A stretch of DNA of 64,000 nucleotides, taken from the NCBI RefSeq assembly GCF_034366625.1, contig NZ_JAXMIH010000006.1:186001-250000 (forward strand), given 5' to 3'. The position numbers were made by a program, and so were the translations under genes. Below the pieces are notes generated by a model. The model worked only from the letters and a program-made list of their open reading frames with translations. It did not search any database and was not told where the DNA came from. This document shows positions 58,118 through 64,000 of this stretch, one piece after another. The stretch's first letter is position 1, and each line of letters starts with the position of its first letter. The stretch is from Prosthecobacter sp. (lineage in GTDB: Bacteria; Verrucomicrobiota; Verrucomicrobiia; Verrucomicrobiales; Verrucomicrobiaceae).

Positions 58118-58149
58118 CAGCGGTCTGGCGAAAGCCGGACCGCTGTTTT
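58118..58149 (+). terminator. Rho-independent terminator
   Basis: CAGCGGTCTGGC (58118-58129) and GCCGGACCGCTG (58134-58145) pair over a GAAA loop with one G-U, followed by TTTTG. Almost the same hairpin occurs at 59171. Confidence 0.88.
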
Positions 58150-58205
58150 GCTTTGAGCATCCTGCGTGAAGCCCTCCTCGCGATCCTCATGGATGCATGA
58201 CTGTA

Positions 58206-58219
58206 GGGTTACACCCCAT
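58206..58219 (+). promoter_or_regulatory. Stress-island box upstream of the 58255 gene
   Basis: GTAGGGTTACACCCCATGG, then GATAGTCT at 21-28 nt and the ATG at exactly 36 nt. Confidence 0.76.
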
Positions 58220-58254
58220 GGTGAAAGGTCCGCCTGGCCGATAGTCTCCGGGCC

Positions 58255-58917
58255 ATGAAAAACACCACCTGCCCATCATTCAGCTCGCTCCTGTTCATCG
58301 CGTCGCTCACCACTGCCAGCGTCACGTTCTCACAGAACATCGAGGCCACCGCCACCAGCACCACCTCGGAGGGAACCGTCAGCGAGTTTGGTCCGCAGGG
58401 GATCATCATCAAAACCGCCACGGGCACCCAACCGGTGCGCTACATCTCCAACGAGACAACGAACTTTGTGGATGAGAATGGCAATCCCATCTCCGCCACG
58501 CTCGTGACATCGGGCCTTCCTGTCACCGTGTATTACACCAAGGTGGGAGACACGCTGATCGCCTCCAAGATCATGGTGAGAACAGGCGTCGCCGCACCGG
58601 CCAGGATCCTCGAAACAACGCAGACCATGACCATGTCCGCAGGAACCATCAGCGAGTTCGGACCGGAGCGGATCATCATTCAGACGGAATCATCTCCCAC
58701 TCCTCTCCCCTATACCTATAGCAAGACGACAACCTATGTGGACGAAAGCGGAGCGCCCGTTTCCATCGAGACCGTGAAGTCCGGCCTCCCGGTCACGGTG
58801 TATTACACCAAGGTGGGAAACACGCTCGTGGCCAACAAGGTCATCATGAGAAAAGCCGTGGCCGTCCCGCTCATCGAAACCAAGAAAACCACGACGATCA
58901 CCACCGAAACGAAATAA
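58255..58917 (+). CDS. Secreted protein with two copies of an approx. 85-residue domain
   Basis: A 220-residue protein with a signal peptide ending near TFSQN. Two tandem repeats follow: GTVSEFGPQGIIIKT...PVTVYYTKVGDTLIASKIMVR (about 40-115) and GTISEFGPERIIIQT...PVTVYYTKVGNTLVANKVIMR (about 128-205). The domain recurs as a single copy in the protein at 32907. A small beta-barrel is likely. Function unknown. No Shine-Dalgarno precedes the ATG (CTCCGGGCC). Confidence 0.78.
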   Translation: MKNTTCPSFSSLLFIASLTTASVTFSQNIEATATSTTSEGTVSEFGPQGIIIKTATGTQPVRYISNETTNFVDENGNPISATLVTSGLPVTVYYTKVGDTLIASKIMVRTGVAAPARILETTQTMTMSAGTISEFGPERIIIQTESSPTPLPYTYSKTTTYVDESGAPVSIETVKSGLPVTVYYTKVGNTLVANKVIMRKAVAVPLIETKKTTTITTETK

Positions 58918-58931
58918 CACGCCGCCCCCCC

Positions 58932-59141
58932 ATGAACATGAACAAACTGCTCCTCTCCTGCCTTGCCTCCGCCAGTCTTCTGTCCCTCTCCAGTTGCGAG
59001 ACCTACGATGATGATGACGATCACCGCCACCACGGCGGCACCACCACCACGACCACGACCGAAGAAACCACTCTGAGCAACCCGCTCACCCGCACCCCGC
59101 TCTCCACAACCGTGGAAACGCAAACCACCCGGTCTTACTAA
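58932..59141 (+). CDS. Small Asp/His/Thr-rich lipoprotein
   Basis: A 69-residue protein. A lipoprotein signal (LLSCLASASLLSLSSC, C22) precedes a DDDDDHRHHGG cluster that could bind divalent metal, then a Thr-rich tail. It lies 14 nt after the 58255 gene. No family recognised. Confidence 0.65.
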   Translation: MNMNKLLLSCLASASLLSLSSCETYDDDDDHRHHGGTTTTTTTEETTLSNPLTRTPLSTTVETQTTRSY

Positions 59142-59170
59142 ACTGCGGCCCACACAAGAATCCTCGCGGA

Positions 59171-59200
59171 AGCGGTCTGGCGAAAGTCAGGCCGCTTTTT
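59171..59200 (+). terminator. Rho-independent terminator
   Basis: AGCGGTCTGGC and GTCAGGCCGCT pair (with G-U pairs) over a short loop and are followed by TTTTTC. Near-duplicate of the 58118 hairpin. Confidence 0.87.
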
Positions 59201-59235
59201 CGTTGGCAGTGCCCAGGCTTGGCAATCGTGCGGTA

Positions 59236-59249
59236 GGGTTACACCCCAT
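59236..59249 (+). promoter_or_regulatory. Stress-island box upstream of the CsbD gene
   Basis: GTAGGGTTACACCCCATGG with the CsbD ATG at exactly 36 nt. The -10 position (AGAGTG) is weaker than in other copies. This is the one 36-nt gene with a purine-rich AGAGAG just upstream. Confidence 0.72.
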
Positions 59250-59284
59250 GGCCATCGGACACGCAACAGAAGAGAGTGAGTCCT

Positions 59285-59488
59285 ATGACAACACTCGAAA
59301 TCAAAGGCGACTGGAACATCATCAAGGGCAACCTCAAACAGAAGTGGGCCCAGCTCACCGATGACGACCTCCAGTTCATCGAAGGCAAACAGGATGAGCT
59401 GCTTGGCCGCATCCAGAAGCGCACCGGCGAAACCCGCGAGGCCGTGGAAGCCGCCATCAAAGAATACCGCACCGCCCTGGCCGCATAA
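59285..59488 (+). CDS. CsbD family stress protein
   Basis: A 67-residue protein. KGDWNIIKGNLKQKWAQLTDDDLQFIEGKQDELLGRIQKRTGETREAVEAAI matches CsbD across its length. CsbD is a sigma-B-controlled general stress protein in Bacillus, with unknown activity. The ATG at 59285 is chosen over a GTG at 59276 by the box spacing and the family N-terminus. Confidence 0.92.
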   Translation: MTTLEIKGDWNIIKGNLKQKWAQLTDDDLQFIEGKQDELLGRIQKRTGETREAVEAAIKEYRTALAA

Positions 59489-59523
59489 TCCCCCGTCAGT
59501 TAACCATCCACATCCACAAGCTC

Positions 59524-59667
59524 ATGAAAACATCATCCATACATCGCACGCTGCTGCTCCTGGCAGCCTCACTCCTCGTCGTCAGCGTCACCAGTTGCCG
59601 CACTTTCCGTGGCTTCGGCCGGGATGTCCAGCATGTCGGCGGCCATATCGAACGCGCGGCAAATTAA
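59524..59667 (+). CDS. Entericidin-like small lipoprotein
   Basis: A 47-residue protein. A signal with lipobox (LAASLLVVSVTSC, C25) precedes RTFRGFGRDVQHVGGHIERAAN, the entericidin A/B pattern of G.D....G..IE..A. Entericidins are outer-membrane stress lipopeptides. It follows CsbD by 35 nt, a pairing seen in several phyla. Confidence 0.82.
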   Translation: MKTSSIHRTLLLLAASLLVVSVTSCRTFRGFGRDVQHVGGHIERAAN

Positions 59668-59689
59668 TCGCTGCTCGCGCAGACTTGAG

Positions 59690-59731
59690 GCGTTGCTGTC
59701 CAGATCCACCGGTCCGACAGCAGCGCTTTTT
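59690..59731 (+). terminator. Rho-independent terminator after the entericidin gene
   Basis: GCGTTGCTGTC (59690-59700) pairs with GACAGCAGCGC (59715-59725) with one G-U, followed by TTTTTC. Confidence 0.85.
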
Positions 59732-59736
59732 CATGC

Positions 59737-60531
59737 CTAAAAACGCCGCTGGTTCACCGCCGTGACCGTGACGCACATGTTCTGCATCGTGAAGTTGCCG
59801 AACATCGTCGCCAGCGCCACATCCGCCGCATCGCGGCCATAGGCCACCACGATGCGGTTGCCGCGTGTCACGTCCTCCGTCGCATCAAAGGTGAACCAGC
59901 GCCCGCCGATGAAGGCCTCGAACCACGCGTGCAGATCCATCGGGCGGAGTTCATGCAGAAAGCCCACCACCATGCGTGCCGGCACACTGATGGCACGGCA
60001 CAGGGCGATGCCCAGATGCGCAAAATCACGACACACCCCGCGCCGCGTGTTCAGCGTTTCCAGCGCGGTGGTGAAGCTGTTGCTGGAGCCGGACTCGTAG
60101 CGCACGTTGTGATGGATCCAGGTGCGGATCCGCGCCACCTGCAGGTAGTTCGGCGGCGCATCGCCGACGACGTCCGCGGCCAGCACGGACAGCTCGTCAG
60201 ACTGGCAGTAACGGCTGGGCAGCAGGTAATGCAGGAGTTCGGTCGGCAGATGCTGCACCAGAGTCAGCGGGGCCATCAAGTCCGCATCCACGAGGTCTGC
60301 CACCTGGGCGCGATACTGGACGGAGAGATGAAAATCTCCGGCAGGCATGACGATTCTCTGGCACAGATTGCCATACACATCGGTGTACTCGACCACCGGC
60401 ACCTGGGGCTGGAGCTGGAACTCCTCCCGCATGATCCACTGCGCCCAGCCGCTGCGCGGACGCAGCATGAAAATAGCCGGCACATCCTCCGTGGTGCGGT
60501 AGTCAAGCTGGCAGGTGGCATCGAGAATCAT
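59737..60531 (-). CDS. Transglutaminase-like cysteine peptidase family protein
   Basis: A 264-residue protein. An N-terminal beta-sandwich of about 125 residues (MILDATCQLDYRTTEDVPAIFMLRP) precedes a transglutaminase core with C167 (RRGVCRDFAHLG), H201 (MDLHAWFEAFIGG) and D216 (FTFDATED). No signal peptide is seen, so it is cytoplasmic. Members are often encoded with circularly permuted ATP-grasp and alpha-E proteins, which are absent here. It is 125 nt downstream of the 60854 small gene and could share its promoter. Confidence 0.87.
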   Translation of the reverse strand: MILDATCQLDYRTTEDVPAIFMLRPRSGWAQWIMREEFQLQPQVPVVEYTDVYGNLCQRIVMPAGDFHLSVQYRAQVADLVDADLMAPLTLVQHLPTELLHYLLPSRYCQSDELSVLAADVVGDAPPNYLQVARIRTWIHHNVRYESGSSNSFTTALETLNTRRGVCRDFAHLGIALCRAISVPARMVVGFLHELRPMDLHAWFEAFIGGRWFTFDATEDVTRGNRIVVAYGRDAADVALATMFGNFTMQNMCVTVTAVNQRRF

Positions 60532-60656
60532 GGTGTTGACTTTCCTTCGTCGGTGGCGGCAGATGAGCAAACAGAATCAGCTCCCAGCGGCAGTTGTCAG
60601 GAACGACGAGGCAGATTCCACCATCAAATCGCAAGCAGCAGCGGGAGGACCAACCA

Positions 60657-60854
60657 TCATTCGTCCAGCACACATCGTATCTGCCTGGTGTGCGCTCCAA
60701 AGGGCAACTGCGGGCCGCGCTCTTGCAACACGACAAGGTGCGCACGAATGGCAAACCACACGACCACATCCGCCCAGCGTGCGTCACAGGTGTCGTAAAC
60801 GCTCACGACGAACTCCCCCAGCGTCAGTTGGTTTTTCTTGGAATAAGCATTCAT
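60657..60854 (-). CDS. Small protein of unknown function
   Basis: A 65-residue protein (MNAYSKKNQLTLGEFVVSVYDTCDARWADVVVWFAIRAHLVVLQ...) with a central amphipathic hydrophobic helix and a basic tail. The ATG is exactly 36 nt from a box and has no Shine-Dalgarno, so the box itself is the best evidence that the frame is expressed. No family recognised. Confidence 0.65.
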   Translation of the reverse strand: MNAYSKKNQLTLGEFVVSVYDTCDARWADVVVWFAIRAHLVVLQERGPQLPFGAHTRQIRCVLDE

Positions 60855-60889
60855 GGCATCAGCATGGGAGGCACATCCCGGCAGGCGCC

Positions 60890-60907
60890 ATGGGGTGTTC
60901 ACCCCAT
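60890..60907 (-). promoter_or_regulatory. Stress-island box upstream of the 60657 gene
   Basis: Minus strand ATGGGGTGAACACCCCAT (near-palindrome), followed by GG, then CCATGCT at 23-29 nt and the ATG at exactly 36 nt. Divergent from the box at 60950. Confidence 0.75.
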
Positions 60908-60949
60908 GACATTCGCCCGTCTCCAGGCCTTCCGATTCATGCGGCGGTA

Positions 60950-60963
60950 GGGTTAGACCCCAT
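60950..60963 (+). promoter_or_regulatory. Stress-island box upstream of the triple-BON gene
   Basis: GTAGGGTTAGACCCCATCG, then CTTAGCG at 21-27 nt and the ATG at exactly 36 nt. Together with the 60890 box it forms a compact divergent promoter pair. Confidence 0.74.
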
Positions 60964-60998
60964 CGCGATTGAGAGGCGTGAACCTTAGCGTGCAGCCT

Positions 60999-61802
60999 AT
61001 GAAATCCATGCCCCCGACCCAAGCTGCCCGTCACCGCCCGCCGGCATTCCCCGTTGCCCTCACACTGGCGCTGTCCGCCATGCTGTTCGCCCCTCTGAAC
61101 GCCACCGAGACGGACGACCGGATCGTCTCCGCCGCCCAGAGCTCCTACGTCTTTAAAACCTTCCTCATAGATGATGCGATCAGGACTGAGTCCAAGGATG
61201 GTGCTGTGACCCTGACCGGAACCGTCCATGAGGATTCGCACAAACAGCTCGCGCAAGAGACCGTCTCAGGCCTGCCGGGTGTGAAAAGCGTGAGCAACAT
61301 GATTGAGGTCAAAGACAGCCCGCCGGCGCAATCCGACACGTGGCTCTACCTGAAAGTGAAAGGCGCGCTCGCCTATCACAGCAGCGTGAGCGCCTACCAC
61401 ACCAAGGTGGATCTGAAGCAAGGCGTGGTGACGCTCACGGGCGAGACCGCCAGCGAAGCCCAGAAGGAACTGACCACGGCTTACGCCAAGGATGTCGATG
61501 GCGTCAAAGACGTGAAGAATGAGATGACGGTGGTGGCGAACAAACCGACCGCCACGGCCGCTTTGGTCACAATGATCGACGATGCCTCCATCACCGCCCA
61601 GGTGCGCATGGCCCTGCTCACGCATCGTTCCACAAGCGCTTTCAAAACCACTGTCTCCACCACCGTGGGCGTCGTCACCGTGGGTGGCGCAGCCAAGAAC
61701 GCCGCTGAAAAGGAGCTGGTCACCAAGCTCGTCACCGACATCAACGGCGTGAAAAGCGTCGTGAACAACATGGTCGTCGAACTGGCCGCCGCCTCGAACT
61801 AA
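60999..61802 (+). CDS. Exported protein with three BON domains (OsmY-like)
   Basis: A 267-residue protein with a signal peptide (LTLALSAMLFAPLNATE). BON1 is at about 45-105 (DGAVTLTGTVHEDSHKQLAQ), BON2 at about 118-180 (QGVVTLTGETASEAQKELTT) and BON3 at about 195-262 (VGVVTVGGAAKNAAEKELVT). OsmY of enterobacteria has two BON domains and is a hyperosmotic and envelope stress chaperone. The box, 36-nt spacing and lack of a Shine-Dalgarno fit the leaderless class. Confidence 0.88.
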   Translation: MKSMPPTQAARHRPPAFPVALTLALSAMLFAPLNATETDDRIVSAAQSSYVFKTFLIDDAIRTESKDGAVTLTGTVHEDSHKQLAQETVSGLPGVKSVSNMIEVKDSPPAQSDTWLYLKVKGALAYHSSVSAYHTKVDLKQGVVTLTGETASEAQKELTTAYAKDVDGVKDVKNEMTVVANKPTATAALVTMIDDASITAQVRMALLTHRSTSAFKTTVSTTVGVVTVGGAAKNAAEKELVTKLVTDINGVKSVVNNMVVELAAASN

Positions 61803-61856
61803 CCCCCCCGGAGACTGCCGGCGGCAGTTTTCCCATCACCAAAAGGAATCAATCCC

Positions 61857-62006
61857 ATGCTTCAGACCATCGCTGTCATTCTCATCATCCTGTGGCTCCT
61901 CGGTCTCGTGACCAGCTACACCGTCGGCGGCTTCATCCACATCCTGCTCGTGGTGGCCATCATCATCGTCCTGCTGCGCGTCATTCAAGGCCGCCGCGTC
62001 CTCTGA
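61857..62006 (+). CDS. lmo0937-like small membrane protein
   Basis: A 49-residue protein with two hydrophobic helices, MLQTIAVILIILWLLGLVTS and GGFIHILLVVAIIIVLLRVI, and a basic end. This is the pattern of the lmo0937/DUF5670 family of small membrane proteins common in stress loci. It is 54 nt after the BON gene and 28 nt before the next. Confidence 0.82.
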   Translation: MLQTIAVILIILWLLGLVTSYTVGGFIHILLVVAIIIVLLRVIQGRRVL

Positions 62007-62034
62007 CGTGCGGCGCCCTCACCCTTTTAACCTT

Positions 62035-63705
62035 ATGAAACTACTGCTGTCCTTTTTTGCCGCCGCGATTTTTCTCGGCGCAGCCCTTCCTTCCGCCGGA
62101 GCCCGTGACACGGCCTCGATGGATTTCTTTTATGACAATCTCGATCCGTACGGAAACTGGCGCGAAGTCGGCGACTACGGCTACGTCTGGCAGCCGCGCA
62201 ATGTCGATGACGGCTGGCGTCCCTACAGCGACGGGCGCTGGGTTTACACCGATGCCGGCTGGACCTGGGACTCCGCTGAGCCCTTCGGCTGGGCCGTGTA
62301 TCACTATGGCCGCTGGGCCAATGTGTACGGCATCGGCTGGGTATGGGTGCCGGGCACCGAATGGGGACCCGGCTGGGTTTCGTGGCGTCACAGCCCGCGC
62401 TACACCGGCTGGGCGCCCCTGCCGCCCGAGGCGCTCTTCCTCCGTCTCATCGGCTTCAGTGTCTGGGTGGATGACTATTACGACATCGGCCCTGGCAACT
62501 ACCGCTTTGTGGAGAACCGCGATTTCGGCGCACGCCGCCTGAATTCCGTCTTCATTGATCAGCGCCAGAACATTCAGATCATCAACCAGACGACGAACAT
62601 CACCAACATCACGTACGTCAACAACATCGTGAACAATGGCGGGCCCGTCTATGACCAGCAGGTCCGCTACAGCGCGACGCCGATCCAGCGCTACCGGCTG
62701 GACCGCCGCGAGAACTTCGAGGGCGATCCGCGTCGGCAAACAGCCGAGCATCTGCGTTCCCGCGTCAGCGGTGATTCATTGAGCGTGCTCGCGCTGCCTT
62801 TCACCCAGCAGGCGTCAGCCCCTCCGCCTAGACTGGCCGAGAAAGTCGGCCGCGCCGAAGTCAATCACGGCTGGAAAAACGCCGGATCGCCTGCGGAAGT
62901 CACCGCAGTGCGAGAACGGATGAAAAGCAAGGTTCGCGTGCCCGACCAACTGCCGGCACAGCCACGCTTTGAACGCCCTGCGCCCCCCAAAATACCACGC
63001 GACGAAGTGCGCGTCCCACAACCAGCCGAACAGCCGCCCAAAGCCAGGCCCAACCGCGATGAAACACCGCGCAATCCGAACACGCCGCCCATGACGCCCG
63101 AGAAAAAGTCGCAGAGCCCCGATCGTCCGCCTGCACCAGCCCCTGAGGCAAAGAAAGAACCCATGCCCGGCACCCAACGCCCCACCGACGCTCCCAATCC
63201 TGGGGGCAGAAACAAAATGAACGATCCTCGCGCACCGCGCACCGAAAACGTGCCGCCAACACAGACAGAGCGGAAACCGGAGAACAAAGACCTCGTGCCA
63301 CCACAGCAACGCATGCAGCCCAAACCGCCAGAAATCACTCCTCAGCGTCCTGATCGTCCCGAACGACCTGGGAACCTCAGGCCCGGCCAACGCCCCGAAA
63401 CAGCGCCCATGCCACAGCGTCCTGACACCGTCCGTCCCGGCTCACGTCCCCAGACGGCACCCACACCGCAGCCTCCTCCGCAACGCCAAGAGCCACAACG
63501 TCCGGCCATCAGACCTGTGCCCGTCGTGCCACCTGTGCCTTCCGTCCCGCCGCCTGCCGTGCCAAGACCGCCACAGGTGACACCGCCAGTGCCGTCGCCT
63601 CTAATTCCGCCGGTCGTGCAACCACCCGCTACACGTGAGAAGCCCCAGACTGGAAGGGACCGCCCCGTCAAGGAACGCAAAAAATCCGCAGAGGAGCCCA
63701 AGTAA
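62035..63705 (+). CDS. DUF6600-type secreted protein with long proline-rich C-terminus
   Basis: A 556-residue protein with a signal peptide (LLSFFAAAIFLGAALPSAGA). A Trp/Tyr/Gly-rich N-terminal module of repeated YGRW/WVPGTEW elements (GDYGYVWQPRN, GWTWDSAEPFGWAVYHYGRW, GIGWVWVPGTEWGPGWVSW) matches the DUF6600/YXWGXW type. After an Asn-rich region, about 230 residues are Pro/Arg/Gln-rich and low-complexity, probably extended through the wall. Last gene of the BON unit. Function unknown. Confidence 0.75.
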   Translation: MKLLLSFFAAAIFLGAALPSAGARDTASMDFFYDNLDPYGNWREVGDYGYVWQPRNVDDGWRPYSDGRWVYTDAGWTWDSAEPFGWAVYHYGRWANVYGIGWVWVPGTEWGPGWVSWRHSPRYTGWAPLPPEALFLRLIGFSVWVDDYYDIGPGNYRFVENRDFGARRLNSVFIDQRQNIQIINQTTNITNITYVNNIVNNGGPVYDQQVRYSATPIQRYRLDRRENFEGDPRRQTAEHLRSRVSGDSLSVLALPFTQQASAPPPRLAEKVGRAEVNHGWKNAGSPAEVTAVRERMKSKVRVPDQLPAQPRFERPAPPKIPRDEVRVPQPAEQPPKARPNRDETPRNPNTPPMTPEKKSQSPDRPPAPAPEAKKEPMPGTQRPTDAPNPGGRNKMNDPRAPRTENVPPTQTERKPENKDLVPPQQRMQPKPPEITPQRPDRPERPGNLRPGQRPETAPMPQRPDTVRPGSRPQTAPTPQPPPQRQEPQRPAIRPVPVVPPVPSVPPPAVPRPPQVTPPVPSPLIPPVVQPPATREKPQTGRDRPVKERKKSAEEPK

Positions 63706-63747
63706 GCTGCTGCACGAAATCGCAGACGCGCTCCCCAACGGCACACC

Positions 63748-63942
63748 ATGATCATCACCCATCGCCCGCCGATTCGTCCCACTCTAGGCCACAAGCTCTT
63801 CGTTGCTGATCTCAGCTTGGGTCTGGTCTTTAACTACAAGAACACCAAGCTCGCTTACGCCTTTGCGTGATGGGCCAGGAAGTTCGATAACCAGCGTGAG
63901 CCGCAGGTTTTCGATACCGTTTCGTTAAACTGGACGTTCTAA
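63748..63942 (+). pseudogene. Remnant of an LpxR-like (DUF2219) outer-membrane lipid A deacylase C-terminus
   Basis: One frame reads HKLFVADLSLGLVFNYKNTKLAYAFA, an in-frame TGA at 63868, then WARKFDNQREPQVFDTVSLNWTF and a stop. Alternating beta strands, the REFxxQxEPQxFGSxSLxW-type ending and a final Phe are typical of the last barrel strands of LpxR-like proteins. Only this C-terminal piece remains, and it contains a stop codon. Confidence 0.5.
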
Positions 63943-63963
63943 CGTCTAGCACCTCATCATCCC

Positions 63964-64000
63964 ATGAAACCACAGATCATCGTCGGCATCCTGCTCATCC
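63964..64000 (+). CDS. Start of a small membrane protein gene (partial, DUF3185-like)
   Basis: The window ends after MKPQIIVGILLI. This opening (MKP..IIGI.LI) is typical of DUF3185-type two-helix membrane proteins found in similar stress loci, but only 12 codons are visible. Confidence 0.4.
   Translation, partial: MKPQIIVGILLI

Noticed and set aside
21333-60963. Reading the boxes as rho-independent terminators or attenuators
   Set aside because: No T-runs follow them. They lie upstream of genes at fixed spacing, and separate good terminators are present at 33321, 39900, 41297, 58118, 59171 and 59690.
1-64000. tRNA, rRNA, prophage or complete transposase genes
   Set aside because: None could be seen on either strand; a covariance-model search for tRNAs and small RNAs was not possible here.

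Overview
The window looks like a chromosome segment of a Verrucomicrobiaceae-type bacterium (Prosthecobacter or Verrucomicrobium relatives). This rests on high GC, three loci of planctomycete/verrucomicrobial cytochrome-like families (DUF1549/DUF1553, DUF1552, DUF1587/1592/1588/1585), a GxxExxY protein, and many envelope-stress genes. No rRNA, tRNA, CRISPR array, prophage or intact insertion sequence was seen.

Region 1 (1-3.8 kb) is a sulfur module: two and a half YeeE/YedE transporters, a metallo-hydrolase/double-rhodanese protein and a molybdenum sulfite oxidase. Region 2 (4-19.4 kb) holds surface or periplasmic degradation genes: DUF1549/1553, DUF1552 and multi-domain DUF1592-type proteins, a glycosidase-like TIM barrel and a serine hydrolase. 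A GxxExxY gene sits between two copies of a palindromic element, and a third copy is inserted in frame in the next gene.

Region 3 (20-64 kb) is an unusually dense stress and envelope island. It has BON and PRC-barrel proteins, CsbD, DUF4142, DUF2383, DUF2934, DUF3309, YflT-like proteins, entericidin, OmpA, L,D-transpeptidases, cardiolipin synthase, AI-2E and BrkB membrane proteins, an alcohol dehydrogenase, histidine kinases and response regulators, CheB/CheR hybrids, a secreted truncated globin and an ECF sigma factor. Twenty-two copies of one box, GGGT-N3/4-ACCCCATGG, lie in front of most of these transcription units and are absent from the first 21 kb. In eight units an ATG begins exactly 36 nt after the T of CCCCAT. 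In three more it lies at 37-38 nt, usually without a Shine-Dalgarno sequence. This suggests one promoter class whose start site is at or next to the start codon (leaderless mRNAs). The ECF sigma gene carries the same box.

Between two divergent boxes (32.3-32.6 kb) lies a 15-unit array with an exact 22-bp period. A 14-bp degenerate palindrome alternates with 8-bp spacers that differ from unit to unit. Several gene remnants (BrkB tail, response-regulator tail, DUF2934 tail, duplicated leader, LpxR-like tail) suggest that the island and its boxes grew by local duplication.
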